A DNA stretch of 5,453 bases from JBDTMC01 sp039934475 (GCA_039934475.1 JBDTMC010000515.1:1-5453), one strand, 5' to 3'. Counted from the first letter of the stretch, positions 1 to 5,395 are shown. Notes: generated by a model not told the origin, from the sequence alone. Numbers and translations are program-made.

Positions 1-120
1 GACACTGACTGAGAACTCGTCGCCTTCCGAGATGGTGACTTCCGCGCCAGTGGCGCCGCGATCAGTAGCCATCTTCACAATGTCGCGCGCCAGCGCTTCT
101 AACGGATGCTCGACGGTCAA
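1..120 (-). CDS. tldE: TldE/PmbA, metallopeptidase partner subunit (N-terminal fragment, cut by window edge)
   Basis: Only the first 40 codons are present; the gene runs off the left edge. The translation begins MTVEHPLEALARDIVKMATD and contains GAEVTISEGDEFSVSV. This matches the start of TldE/PmbA proteins, where a helix is followed by an 'AEV.......SVSV' strand. TldE is the subunit without metal that pairs with TldD to form the peptide-degrading heterodimer in the cytoplasm. The start is a TTG at 120-118. It overlaps the tldD stop codon as TTGA, and a GGGAGG sequence lies six bases upstream, so I prefer it to any later start. The overlap implies translational coupling and roughly equal production of the two subunits, as expected for a heterodimer. 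Because the catalytic half is not visible, identity rests on the N-terminal pattern plus position next to tldD. Confidence 0.85.
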   Translation of the reverse strand, partial: MTVEHPLEALARDIVKMATDRGATGAEVTISEGDEFSVSV

Positions 121-1547
121 GCCGTTCCTCCCACTGTCATGCGGTCAATCTTGATGGTGGGAATGCCCACGCCCACGGGCACGCTTTGCCCTTCCTTGCC
201 GCAAATGCCGATGCCCTCGTCCAGCTTCAGGTCGTTGCCCACCATGCTAACGTGCTTCATGGCTTCCGGCCCGTTGCCGATCAGAGTCGCGTCTTTCAAC
301 GGGCGCGTCAGTTTGCCGTCCTCGATGATGTAGCTCTCAGAGGCGGAGAAGACGAAGTTGCCGCTGGTGATATCCACCTGACCGCCGCCGAACGTGGCGC
401 AGTAGATGCCCTTCTTGACGCTGCGGATGATCTCTTCCGGCTCGCTTTCGCCCGACAACATGAAGGTGTTGGTCATGCGCGGCATCGGGATATGTTGGTA
501 GCTCTCACGGCGGCCGCTGCCTGACGACGGTTGGCCGGTGACGCGGCCGGAAAGCTTGTCGGTAAGGTATGCCCGCAGGATGCCGTTCTCAATGAGCACA
601 TTGCGTTGCGTGGGGACGCCTTCGTCATCTGTATTCAAAGACCCCCGGCGGTTGGGAATTGTTCCATCGTCCACCACGGTGCAGAGCGGGCTGGCTACCA
701 GTTGACCGATGCGATTGGAGAACGCGCTGACGCCTTTGCGGTTGAAGTCGGCCTCCAGGCCGTGGCCCACCGCTTCATGCAGCAGGATGCCGGGCCAGCC
801 GGGTCCAAGGACCACGGTGGTTTCGCCGGCCGGTGTTTCCGCGGCATTCAACTGCACGATGGCTTGGCGTGTGGATTCCAGGGCAAAGTGTTCGGGTGTC
901 TTCTCATTGAGAAAGAAATCGAGACCGACGCGCCCGCCGCCGCCGGCGTAACCGCGTTGCGGCGTGCCGTTATCCTGGCGCGCCAGGACCACAACGTTGA
1001 GGCGGGCCATGGGCTGCCGGTCGATCGAGAGAGTGCCTTCGGTAGTGGCTACCAGAACGTGGCGAAGGCTGTCGCCGTAAGACGCCTGTACTTGGAACAC
1101 GCGTGGATCGGCAGCGCGGGCGGCTTCATCAGCGCGGCGCACCAGAGCCACGCGTTCGGCAAGGCTGGTATCGCCGGCGGCCACCAGGACCGGATACAAG
1201 TCTTGAGTCCGAACCGTGGCGAGACCCACGATCTCGGATTTCGCCGGTCCGGAGGCGATGAGCGCGGCGGTACGGGCGGCTTTGCGAATCTTGTCCGCGC
1301 TCAGATCGTCGCTGTAGGCGTAACCGGTGCGCTCTCCTGCGATGACCCGAACGCCCACGCCCAGGGACACACCCTGCGTGGCAGTCTTAATGATTGACTC
1401 GTCGATACCAATCGAACTCGTGGCTACGTATTCGAAGTAGAGGTCGGCGTAGTCCCCGCCGGCCGACATTGCTTCGGACAGATACCCTTCGAGATCGCGC
1501 TCGGTCAGCCCGAACTTCCGGGCGAAAAACGAATGCGACAGCTCCAT
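117..1547 (-). CDS. tldD: TldD, zinc metallopeptidase of the TldD/TldE complex
   Basis: This is a 476-residue, full-length TldD (the family is usually about 460-480 residues). The N-terminal domain carries DLYFEY (36-41 region) and GVGVRVIAGERTGYAYSDD (63-81), both typical of the family. The catalytic motif HEAVGH at 257-262 gives the HExxxH signature, with H257 and H262 as zinc ligands and E258 as general base. C449 in GICGKEGQ is the expected third ligand. Other conserved segments are NTDDEGVPTQ (305-314), FGGGQVDITSGNFVFSA (386-402) and VPVGVGIPTI (456-465). With TldE it forms a cytoplasmic protease that cuts unfolded peptides; known substrates of the enterobacterial complex include pro-microcin B17 and the antitoxin CcdA. 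The ATG at 1547 aligns well with family starts, though its Shine-Dalgarno is poor, so translation may depend on the DUF302 gene 39 bases upstream. All key residues are present and no frameshift is seen. The physiological substrate here is unknown. Confidence 0.97.
   Translation of the reverse strand: MELSHSFFARKFGLTERDLEGYLSEAMSAGGDYADLYFEYVATSSIGIDESIIKTATQGVSLGVGVRVIAGERTGYAYSDDLSADKIRKAARTAALIASGPAKSEIVGLATVRTQDLYPVLVAAGDTSLAERVALVRRADEAARAADPRVFQVQASYGDSLRHVLVATTEGTLSIDRQPMARLNVVVLARQDNGTPQRGYAGGGGRVGLDFFLNEKTPEHFALESTRQAIVQLNAAETPAGETTVVLGPGWPGILLHEAVGHGLEADFNRKGVSAFSNRIGQLVASPLCTVVDDGTIPNRRGSLNTDDEGVPTQRNVLIENGILRAYLTDKLSGRVTGQPSSGSGRRESYQHIPMPRMTNTFMLSGESEPEEIIRSVKKGIYCATFGGGQVDITSGNFVFSASESYIIEDGKLTRPLKDATLIGNGPEAMKHVSMVGNDLKLDEGIGICGKEGQSVPVGVGIPTIKIDRMTVGGTA
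127..132 (-). promoter_or_regulatory. Ribosome binding site for tldE
   Basis: On the minus strand GGGAGG sits within the last codons of tldD, six bases before the TTG at 120-118. The strong match to the 16S tail and the ideal spacing support the non-ATG start and the 4-base tldD/tldE overlap. Confidence 0.7.
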
Positions 1548-1564
1548 ACTTTGAGCCTAGCACG

Positions 1565-1583
1565 CGGGGTTTAAGCTGCCCCG
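1565..1583 (-). other. Short GC hairpin between the DUF302 gene and tldD
   Basis: Five base pairs (CGGGG/CCCCG) enclose a nine-base loop in the 39-base gap. There is no U-tract on either side, so it is not a standard terminator. It could modestly affect read-through or translation of tldD, whose own ribosome binding site is weak. It may equally be chance in GC-rich DNA. Confidence 0.2.
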
Positions 1584-1586
1584 GGT

Positions 1587-2126
1587 TTAGCCGCCCGGAG
1601 CGTCGAGTTTGCCGGTGCCGGCGAGGTCCTCGACGTGGGTACCGTGCTTGTCGATGCGATGAGGCAGGGACCCGCGGATGTTCATCTCGTTTTCAGTGGC
1701 GCCGCCGCCGGGTTGCTCCTTGCGGCGCAGCGTTGAGGCCGCGGCTCCAGGAGCGGCAGCTTCCATCATGACTTCGTGGAGAATCGTTTCGAGGGGCAAT
1801 GCCAGTCGATCAAGGTCGTCGCGGCCGAGCCAGCGGCAAACGTCACGAGGCCCAAGCGTTTCGAGGACTGTGGCTCCGCCTTCCTGGCGGAGAGCAACGC
1901 GCCAGGGCAGAACGGTAGCCAGTCGCGGCTCCGCGGCCAACAGCGCTTTATAGAGGGTTGTATGGCAAAAGGTGAAGACGGTGATGTCCTCGGGAGGTGT
2001 AATATCGCAGCCCAGCAAGCGGCTGACATGAGTGACGGTAAGCACGCTGGATTCATGGTGCTGGGCGGCGCGGCACAGCAGGTTCTCCATCGCGTGCGGC
2101 GGGTGGGTAGAGGTTACGCGCAACAT
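1587..2126 (-). CDS. DUF302 family protein with a disordered C-terminal tail
   Basis: The product has 179 residues and no signal peptide or membrane segment, so it is probably cytoplasmic. Residues about 1-124 fit a DUF302 domain. There is an N-terminal helix (HAMENLLCRAAQ, 11-22), then FTFCHTTLYKALLAAEPRLA (51-70) and the strand pair VLPWRVALRQEGGATVLETL (72-91). The closing helix LPLETILHEVMMEA (110-123) matches the 'ImeeA' end typical of the family. DUF302 has no firm biochemical role. Residues 125-179 are an Ala/Gly/Pro and charged tail containing HRIDKHGTHVEDLAGTGKLD (157-176), which I do not recognise and which exceeds the usual domain. The ATG at 2126 is preceded by AAGGAG ten bases away. 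The gene sits 39 bases before tldD and behind its own predicted promoter, so it is likely the first gene of a DUF302-tldD-tldE operon. The DUF302 assignment is from sequence pattern only. Confidence 0.75.
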   Translation of the reverse strand: MLRVTSTHPPHAMENLLCRAAQHHESSVLTVTHVSRLLGCDITPPEDITVFTFCHTTLYKALLAAEPRLATVLPWRVALRQEGGATVLETLGPRDVCRWLGRDDLDRLALPLETILHEVMMEAAAPGAAASTLRRKEQPGGGATENEMNIRGSLPHRIDKHGTHVEDLAGTGKLDAPGG

Positions 2127-2136
2127 GGGGATTGCT

Positions 2137-2142
2137 CTCCTT
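2137..2142 (-). promoter_or_regulatory. Ribosome binding site of the DUF302 gene
   Basis: AAGGAG on the minus strand lies ten bases before the ATG at 2126-2124. It is the strongest Shine-Dalgarno match for an ATG start in the window and fixes the start of the DUF302 protein. Confidence 0.65.
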
Positions 2143-2151
2143 CCGGGCCGG

Positions 2152-2179
2152 ATGATATCAGGTTTTAAGATCGGGTCAA
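2152..2179 (-). promoter_or_regulatory. Predicted sigma70-type promoter for DUF302-tldD-tldE
   Basis: On the minus strand, TTGACC (2179-2174; five of six matches to TTGACA) is followed after 16 bases by TATCAT (2157-2152; five of six matches to TATAAT). Transcription would begin near 2145, leaving a leader of roughly 20 bases that includes the AAGGAG ribosome binding site. The -10 box overlaps a perfect 8-base palindrome, TGATATCA (2153-2160), a possible operator. The site lies in a 70-base intergenic gap just after a stem-loop ending the upstream gene. It is the best promoter match in the window, but it is a prediction from consensus alone. Confidence 0.5.
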
Positions 2180-2194
2180 AGGGTATGCGCGGCG

Positions 2195-2216
2195 TTCTAT
2201 TCCACGCGGAACAGAA
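2195..2216 (-). terminator. Stem-loop over the stop codon of the glycoside hydrolase-like gene (possible terminator)
   Basis: In minus-strand RNA, UUCUGUUCC pairs with GGAAUAGAA around a GCGU loop, giving nine pairs of which one is G-U. On the plus strand that position becomes an A-C mismatch, so the structure favours the minus-strand transcript. It covers the last codons and the UAG stop of the upstream gene. No U-tract follows, so it may be a weak or factor-assisted terminator, or a 3'-end stabilising hairpin. It lies 15 bases before the -35 box of the next predicted promoter, consistent with a transcription-unit boundary. Confidence 0.35.
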
Positions 2217-3450
2217 TGCCCGCTCCCGGCGCGAGCCAGTCCATCTCGCGACCGAATGGCTGCTCTTCCCCTGAGTATGGCGAGATGCGGATGAGCTTGC
2301 GCTGAGCCTGCCGCAAGTGAATCTTGAATTGGAAAGAGTTCTTGAGGTCTTTGTTCACGATGAGGAAGTATGGACGTCCACCGGCGTCCTCAAACTCTCC
2401 AATCAGAAAGCGCCCCGCAACCGGGGGGCGGACAAGACGCTGGTTCATCTCCACGGAGTCGATCAGAGTGCTGGCCGAAAGCGGCTGCGCCTGTTCTGGA
2501 ACGTCCGGCGCGTGGTACACCCCGGTGCTTCGCAACCGGACCAGCGTTGGCGCCAAGGCGTGAATCTGATTGTTGATACGCCGCATCATGTCCCAGGTCG
2601 CCGTCCGGTTTCCAAACTGGTCGATTGCTCCCAGCCGATAGTTGCCGATATCGGGTGAAAAGTAAGTGAAGTATTGGATGCCGCGTCCGCCGTAAGCCAT
2701 CGTTGCGTAGACTTGTAGATTGAACGTGGCCTCGGACGGCTCCATGTAGTTGAAGTGCGAGTTGGCCAGGATGCAGTTCCAGAAGGGAGTCTTCGTCTCA
2801 ATGCCGGCGCGCCGGACCATGTCCAGGTTGGTGTAGAAATAGTCGAGCATCTCTCCATTCACCAGGGAATAGTTGTCGTAGCTGAGGAACGGCTGCCTGA
2901 CCGCGTTCACGAGCGTCTTTACATACGAATCGTAGTCGCTTGTTCCCAGCACCTTTGGCGGCACACGGTATGGGAACAGGTTCACGTAAGGCCACTTTCC
3001 CGGCATGGCCTCGTGGAGCATCGCCGCGAGTTTGCCCAAGCCGGGCATCTGGGCGGCATTCGGCTCGTCCCGGAGAAATAGCCCAAGAACCGCGGGGTTA
3101 GCCCCGATTTGATCTCTGAGGGTTGAGACGGTTCGCCGTATCTCCGTTTCGGGCGGCAGATGCAATAAATCCATCTCACTGATCCGAGGGTCGCTAACGA
3201 AGCAAGTCAGACCCGCCGCCCTCACCTTCTCCACGTCGGCGACCTGGCAGAAGCCGGAGATGTTCAGTCCGGCGTCGCGCATCCCACTGAGTTGGGCGGC
3301 GTCAGAAGGCGAATCGCCCCAGGCCATCACTGCGAACTGTTTCGGATCCACGGGCGTGGGATGATGCATCCCTTGTGCCCCTACTGCGGGAGGGATTAGG
3401 AGCAGCACTGTGACGAGCGTCATTCCGATCCGGCATTTGAGTGGGCGCAT
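2197..3450 (-). CDS. Exported TIM-barrel glycoside hydrolase-like protein (GH42/clan A-like)
   Basis: The 417-residue product starts with a signal peptide: MRPLKCR, a hydrophobic core at 10-23, and a likely cut after VGA at 25. The rest reads as a (beta/alpha)8 barrel: FAVMAWGDSP (39-48), AGLNISGFC (60-68), VLGLFLRDEPNAAQMPGL (121-138), YVNLFP (155-160), FLSYDNYSL (188-196), TPFWNCILAN (221-230) and MAYGGRGIQYFTYFSP (251-266). A C-terminal beta domain follows (about 325-417, with FLIVNKDLKNSFQFKI at 362-377). The 'RDEP' strand-4 element and the 'AYGGRGIQYFTY' strand-8 element are typical of secreted glycosidase-like proteins often labelled beta-galactosidase-like. E129 is a plausible acid/base, but I see no clear strand-7 nucleophile. 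The substrate is unknown. M10 is an alternative start but would remove the basic n-region. The gene is divergent from an exported hydrolase. The fold-level call is firmer than the family assignment. Confidence 0.65.
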   Translation of the reverse strand: MRPLKCRIGMTLVTVLLLIPPAVGAQGMHHPTPVDPKQFAVMAWGDSPSDAAQLSGMRDAGLNISGFCQVADVEKVRAAGLTCFVSDPRISEMDLLHLPPETEIRRTVSTLRDQIGANPAVLGLFLRDEPNAAQMPGLGKLAAMLHEAMPGKWPYVNLFPYRVPPKVLGTSDYDSYVKTLVNAVRQPFLSYDNYSLVNGEMLDYFYTNLDMVRRAGIETKTPFWNCILANSHFNYMEPSEATFNLQVYATMAYGGRGIQYFTYFSPDIGNYRLGAIDQFGNRTATWDMMRRINNQIHALAPTLVRLRSTGVYHAPDVPEQAQPLSASTLIDSVEMNQRLVRPPVAGRFLIGEFEDAGGRPYFLIVNKDLKNSFQFKIHLRQAQRKLIRISPYSGEEQPFGREMDWLAPGAGILFRVE

Positions 3451-3464
3451 TTGGCTGCTATGCT
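3437..3464 (+). promoter_or_regulatory. Weak promoter candidate for the exported alpha/beta hydrolase
   Basis: TTGAGT (3437-3442) and TATGCT (3459-3464) each match four of six consensus bases and are 16 bases apart. The start would be near 3471, with about 37 bases of leader. The -35 lies inside the first codons of the divergent gene, so if real the two promoters overlap in the 57-base gap. GGGGG at 3499-3503, four bases before the ATG at 3508, can act as a G-U-containing ribosome binding site. Confidence 0.25.
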
Positions 3465-3507
3465 ATCACCCGCTGCCCGCATGCGCGCGCGGTAAACTGG
3501 GGGCATC

Positions 3508-4827
3508 ATGATATGCCGAGCCGCTATCCTTTTGATGCTCTGTTGCGCTGTTGTTGTGGGCCAGGAGCCGCCGCCGAATACTCCGAATCCTGGGGCCGAT
3601 GGGCGGCGCTTGCTAGATTTGCTGCTGGCCGGTAAGTACTCGGAATTTCACAAGGCCTGCTCGCCGAAGCTGCAGGAGAGACTCACTGAGGCCGTGCTTT
3701 CTACCAAGGTTGGCCCGGTGCTCACAGGCTTCGGGAAGGTGTTGAAGATTGGCGAGCCGAAGGTGTCGATCGGAGGCTCCAACCGGCTGGTGTACATTAC
3801 CGTGACCTATGAGAAGGCGGCCCTCAACTTCAAGGTAGCCATCGACGATCAGGGTAAAGTCGACGACATCAACTTTCAGAAGATCGAGCAGGCTGTGGCG
3901 AAGTATGTCGCTCCCGCCTATGTAAAGGCCGGTTCATTCGAAGAGCGTGCGGTGACTTTTGGTTTGCCCGACTGGCAGTTGCCCGGCACGCTCACAGTAC
4001 CGAAGGGAACTGGTCCGTTTCCGGGTGTGGTGCTGGTGCACGGTTCAGGGCCGAACGACCGCGATGAGACGATTGGCCCGAACCGGCCCTTCCGCGATCT
4101 TGCCGAGGGCTTGTCGTCCAACGGCATTGCGGTGCTGCGGTATGAGAAGCGAAGCCGCCAACACGCAGGCCGCGTAGCCGCCGACAAAGATCTCACGGTG
4201 AAGGAAGAAGTGGTGGACGATGCGGTGGCGGCGGCGGAGTTCCTGCGCGGACAGGCGGGCATTGATCCGAAGCGTGTATTCGTTCTTGGCCACAGTCTGG
4301 GTGGTTACCTGGGTCCGCGGATTGCGGCGCAGGACGGCAAACTGGCGGGCCTGATTCTGTTGGCGGCCACGGCGCGTTCGCTGGAAGACGTGGTGGACGA
4401 CCAGATGGACTACATCGCGTCCCTTCCGGGCCAGCCCGACGACGTCAAGACACGCGCGGCGGCGATCAAAGAGGAGACCGCGAAGGCGCGCCAGGCTGAC
4501 CCGCCGAAGGACCTGGTGGTGCTCGGCATGCCCATCCATTACCTGGCGGACCTGCACGGATATGATCCGGCCGCCGAAGCGGCGAAGCTGACGAATCCGA
4601 TCCTGGTCCTGCAGGGCGAGCGTGATTACCAGGCGACCATGAAGGACTTCGCACTGTGGTCAAAGGCACTGGAAGGGCACAAGAATGCCACGTTGAAGAG
4701 TTATCCGGCATTGAACCACTTATTCGCTGCAGGGCAGGGAAAGGCCACTCCTGCCGAGTATGAGAAGGAGAACCATGTGGCACCTGACGTGGTAACGGAT
4801 TTGGCCAAATGGGTGGCCGCGCATTAA
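3508..4827 (+). CDS. Exported alpha/beta hydrolase (serine esterase-like) with N-terminal DUF3887 domain
   Basis: The 439-residue product has a signal peptide (core AAILLMLCCAVVVG, 5-18, cleavage near 18-20). The cysteines do not form a proper lipobox, so a soluble periplasmic or secreted enzyme is more likely than a lipoprotein. Residues about 32-126 resemble DUF3887: a helix (RRLLDLLLAGKYSEFHKACS, 33-52) then strands ending VAIDDQGKVDDINF. This NTF2-like domain is often fused to hydrolases. From about 145 an alpha/beta hydrolase follows: oxyanion segment LVHGSGPNDRDE (176-187), nucleophile elbow GHSLGG with S263, acid D373 in GERD, and H404 in LNHLF. The triad is complete, so an active carboxylester or related acyl hydrolase is likely; the substrate cannot be read from sequence. 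A mobile cap probably spans 290-350. The gene is divergent from the glycosidase-like gene and convergent with the next one. The start is set by the signal peptide and the G-rich site upstream. Confidence 0.88.
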   Translation: MICRAAILLMLCCAVVVGQEPPPNTPNPGADGRRLLDLLLAGKYSEFHKACSPKLQERLTEAVLSTKVGPVLTGFGKVLKIGEPKVSIGGSNRLVYITVTYEKAALNFKVAIDDQGKVDDINFQKIEQAVAKYVAPAYVKAGSFEERAVTFGLPDWQLPGTLTVPKGTGPFPGVVLVHGSGPNDRDETIGPNRPFRDLAEGLSSNGIAVLRYEKRSRQHAGRVAADKDLTVKEEVVDDAVAAAEFLRGQAGIDPKRVFVLGHSLGGYLGPRIAAQDGKLAGLILLAATARSLEDVVDDQMDYIASLPGQPDDVKTRAAAIKEETAKARQADPPKDLVVLGMPIHYLADLHGYDPAAEAAKLTNPILVLQGERDYQATMKDFALWSKALEGHKNATLKSYPALNHLFAAGQGKATPAEYEKENHVAPDVVTDLAKWVAAH

Positions 4828-4844
4828 GGTATTGGTGGTGGGCG

Positions 4845-5294
4845 TCAGTTCACCGGGGCCTTGCTGCCCTTCTTCGACGGAGCGGGGGATTCCTCTCTAA
4901 AATCCCGAAGGCGTTTAGGGCCCAATGTCTGCTCAGCGAGGGCGCGGTACTGCGCATCCGCCTGGATATCGCGCAACAGTCCGATGGCCTTGTGAAGTTC
5001 CTCGGTGGCTTGGGCGCGGCTGCGATCAATGTTCGATAACAGCGGTTCCAAGGCAAGGTCGAGAATCGGATCGGTGCCTGACTCCGAGGCTCGTTCGCCC
5101 AACAGTACTTCGCAGCGGTCGCAGCGCCACAGGCGCCAGGAGGCGCTGACGATGCGGTTAAAAAAAATCATCTGCGCGACGCCCTCAGGGTAGAACGCGG
5201 TTTCGAGCCCTTCGAGTATCTGCTGAAACTCGTTGCGGCGGTCTTTCGGGATGTAGAGGATGCTGGCTACTTGTTCGATTGAATTGGTGGTCAT
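4845..5294 (-). CDS. Small conserved protein of unknown function ('AxWRLxR' family)
   Basis: The 149-residue product has no signal peptide or membrane segment. The layout is helical: RRNEFQQILEGLETAFYPEGVAQMIFFNRIVSASWRLWRCDR spans 19-60, with invariant-looking W53, R54 and R57, followed by a second helix DRSRAQATEELHKAIGLLRDI (90-110). The C-terminus (131-149) is charged and proline-rich. This 'EF..LLEGL...L.P.G..E......I..A.WRL.R' pattern is one I recognise from many paralogous hypothetical proteins in Acidobacteria and Planctomycetes. Those usually have a longer N-terminus with an RHGL segment, which is missing here. No function is known to me. C58 and C61 form a single CxxC, too little for a confident metal site. 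The ATG at 5294 has only a distant GGGAG (5307-5311, 12 bases away). An eight-T run lies in the coding strand at 5160-5167. The gene is convergent with the upstream hydrolase with 17 bases between stops and no clear terminator. Confidence 0.7.
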   Translation of the reverse strand: MTTNSIEQVASILYIPKDRRNEFQQILEGLETAFYPEGVAQMIFFNRIVSASWRLWRCDRCEVLLGERASESGTDPILDLALEPLLSNIDRSRAQATEELHKAIGLLRDIQADAQYRALAEQTLGPKRLRDFREESPAPSKKGSKAPVN

Positions 5295-5317
5295 AAGAGA
5301 ATTTCACTCCCGGCTGG

Positions 5318-5346
5318 ATGATAGGGGAATGACACTCGGATCCGAA
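5318..5346 (-). promoter_or_regulatory. Promoter candidate for the 149-residue protein
   Basis: TATCAT (5323-5318, five of six matches) is preceded after 17 bases by TTCGGA (5346-5341, only three of six matches). The start near 5311 would leave a leader of about 17 bases, barely including the GGGAG at 5307-5311, so the leader would be short. The -10 and the bases after it (TATCATCCAGCC) closely resemble the DUF302 promoter (TATCATCCGGCC). A weak -35 over a dyad suggests activator dependence if it is real. Confidence 0.3.
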
Positions 5347-5360
5347 CAGGGGATTTCGGA
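5336..5360. repeat. Three TCGGA half-sites in opposing orientation (operator-like)
   Basis: TCGGATCCGA (5336-5345) is a perfect 10-base palindrome. TCCGAA (5341-5346) also forms an inverted repeat with TTCGGA (5355-5360) across eight bases. The cluster overlaps the candidate -35 box of the gene at 5294. It could be a regulator binding site, but short palindromes also occur by chance. Confidence 0.3.
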
Positions 5361-5379
5361 AGTAATTGATAAATCTGGA

Positions 5380-5395
5380 GATATTTTGTGATATC
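5380..5395. repeat. GATAT-N6-ATATC inverted repeat
   Basis: Five-base arms GATAT (5380-5384) and ATATC (5391-5395) flank six bases within the AT-richest part of the region. The geometry would suit a small dimeric regulator. It is short and unsupported by any second copy in the window, apart from a similar GATATC core at the DUF302 promoter. Confidence 0.25.

Noticed and set aside
186..1397. Long plus-strand open frame (two segments in one frame, broken near 525) opposite tldD
   Set aside because: It mirrors the codon pattern of tldD, which is a certain gene. The predicted product has no recognisable domain and no ribosome binding site. Long antisense frames are normal in GC-rich coding DNA.
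1589..1680. Separate small peptide gene starting at the ATG of residue 148 in the DUF302 tail
   Set aside because: It is in the same frame as the DUF302 protein and has no Shine-Dalgarno before that ATG, so it is simpler to read it as the tail.
1776..2168. 130-codon plus-strand frame opposite the DUF302 gene
   Set aside because: It has no domain match and no ribosome binding site, and it is antisense to a better supported gene with a strong AAGGAG site and promoter.
3509..3545. Lipoprotein signal at the two cysteines of the hydrolase signal peptide
   Set aside because: The residues before the cysteines (LLML, LMLC) do not fit the lipobox L-[AS]-[GA]-C, and the hydrophobic core continues past them.
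4045..4557. 170-codon minus-strand frame opposite the alpha/beta hydrolase
   Set aside because: It is fully inside a gene with an intact catalytic triad, and its translation is Arg-rich and lacks family features.
4828..4844. Bidirectional terminator between the convergent genes
   Set aside because: The gap is 17 bases. The only nearby pairing is a four-base GGTG/CACC stem with no U-tract on either side.
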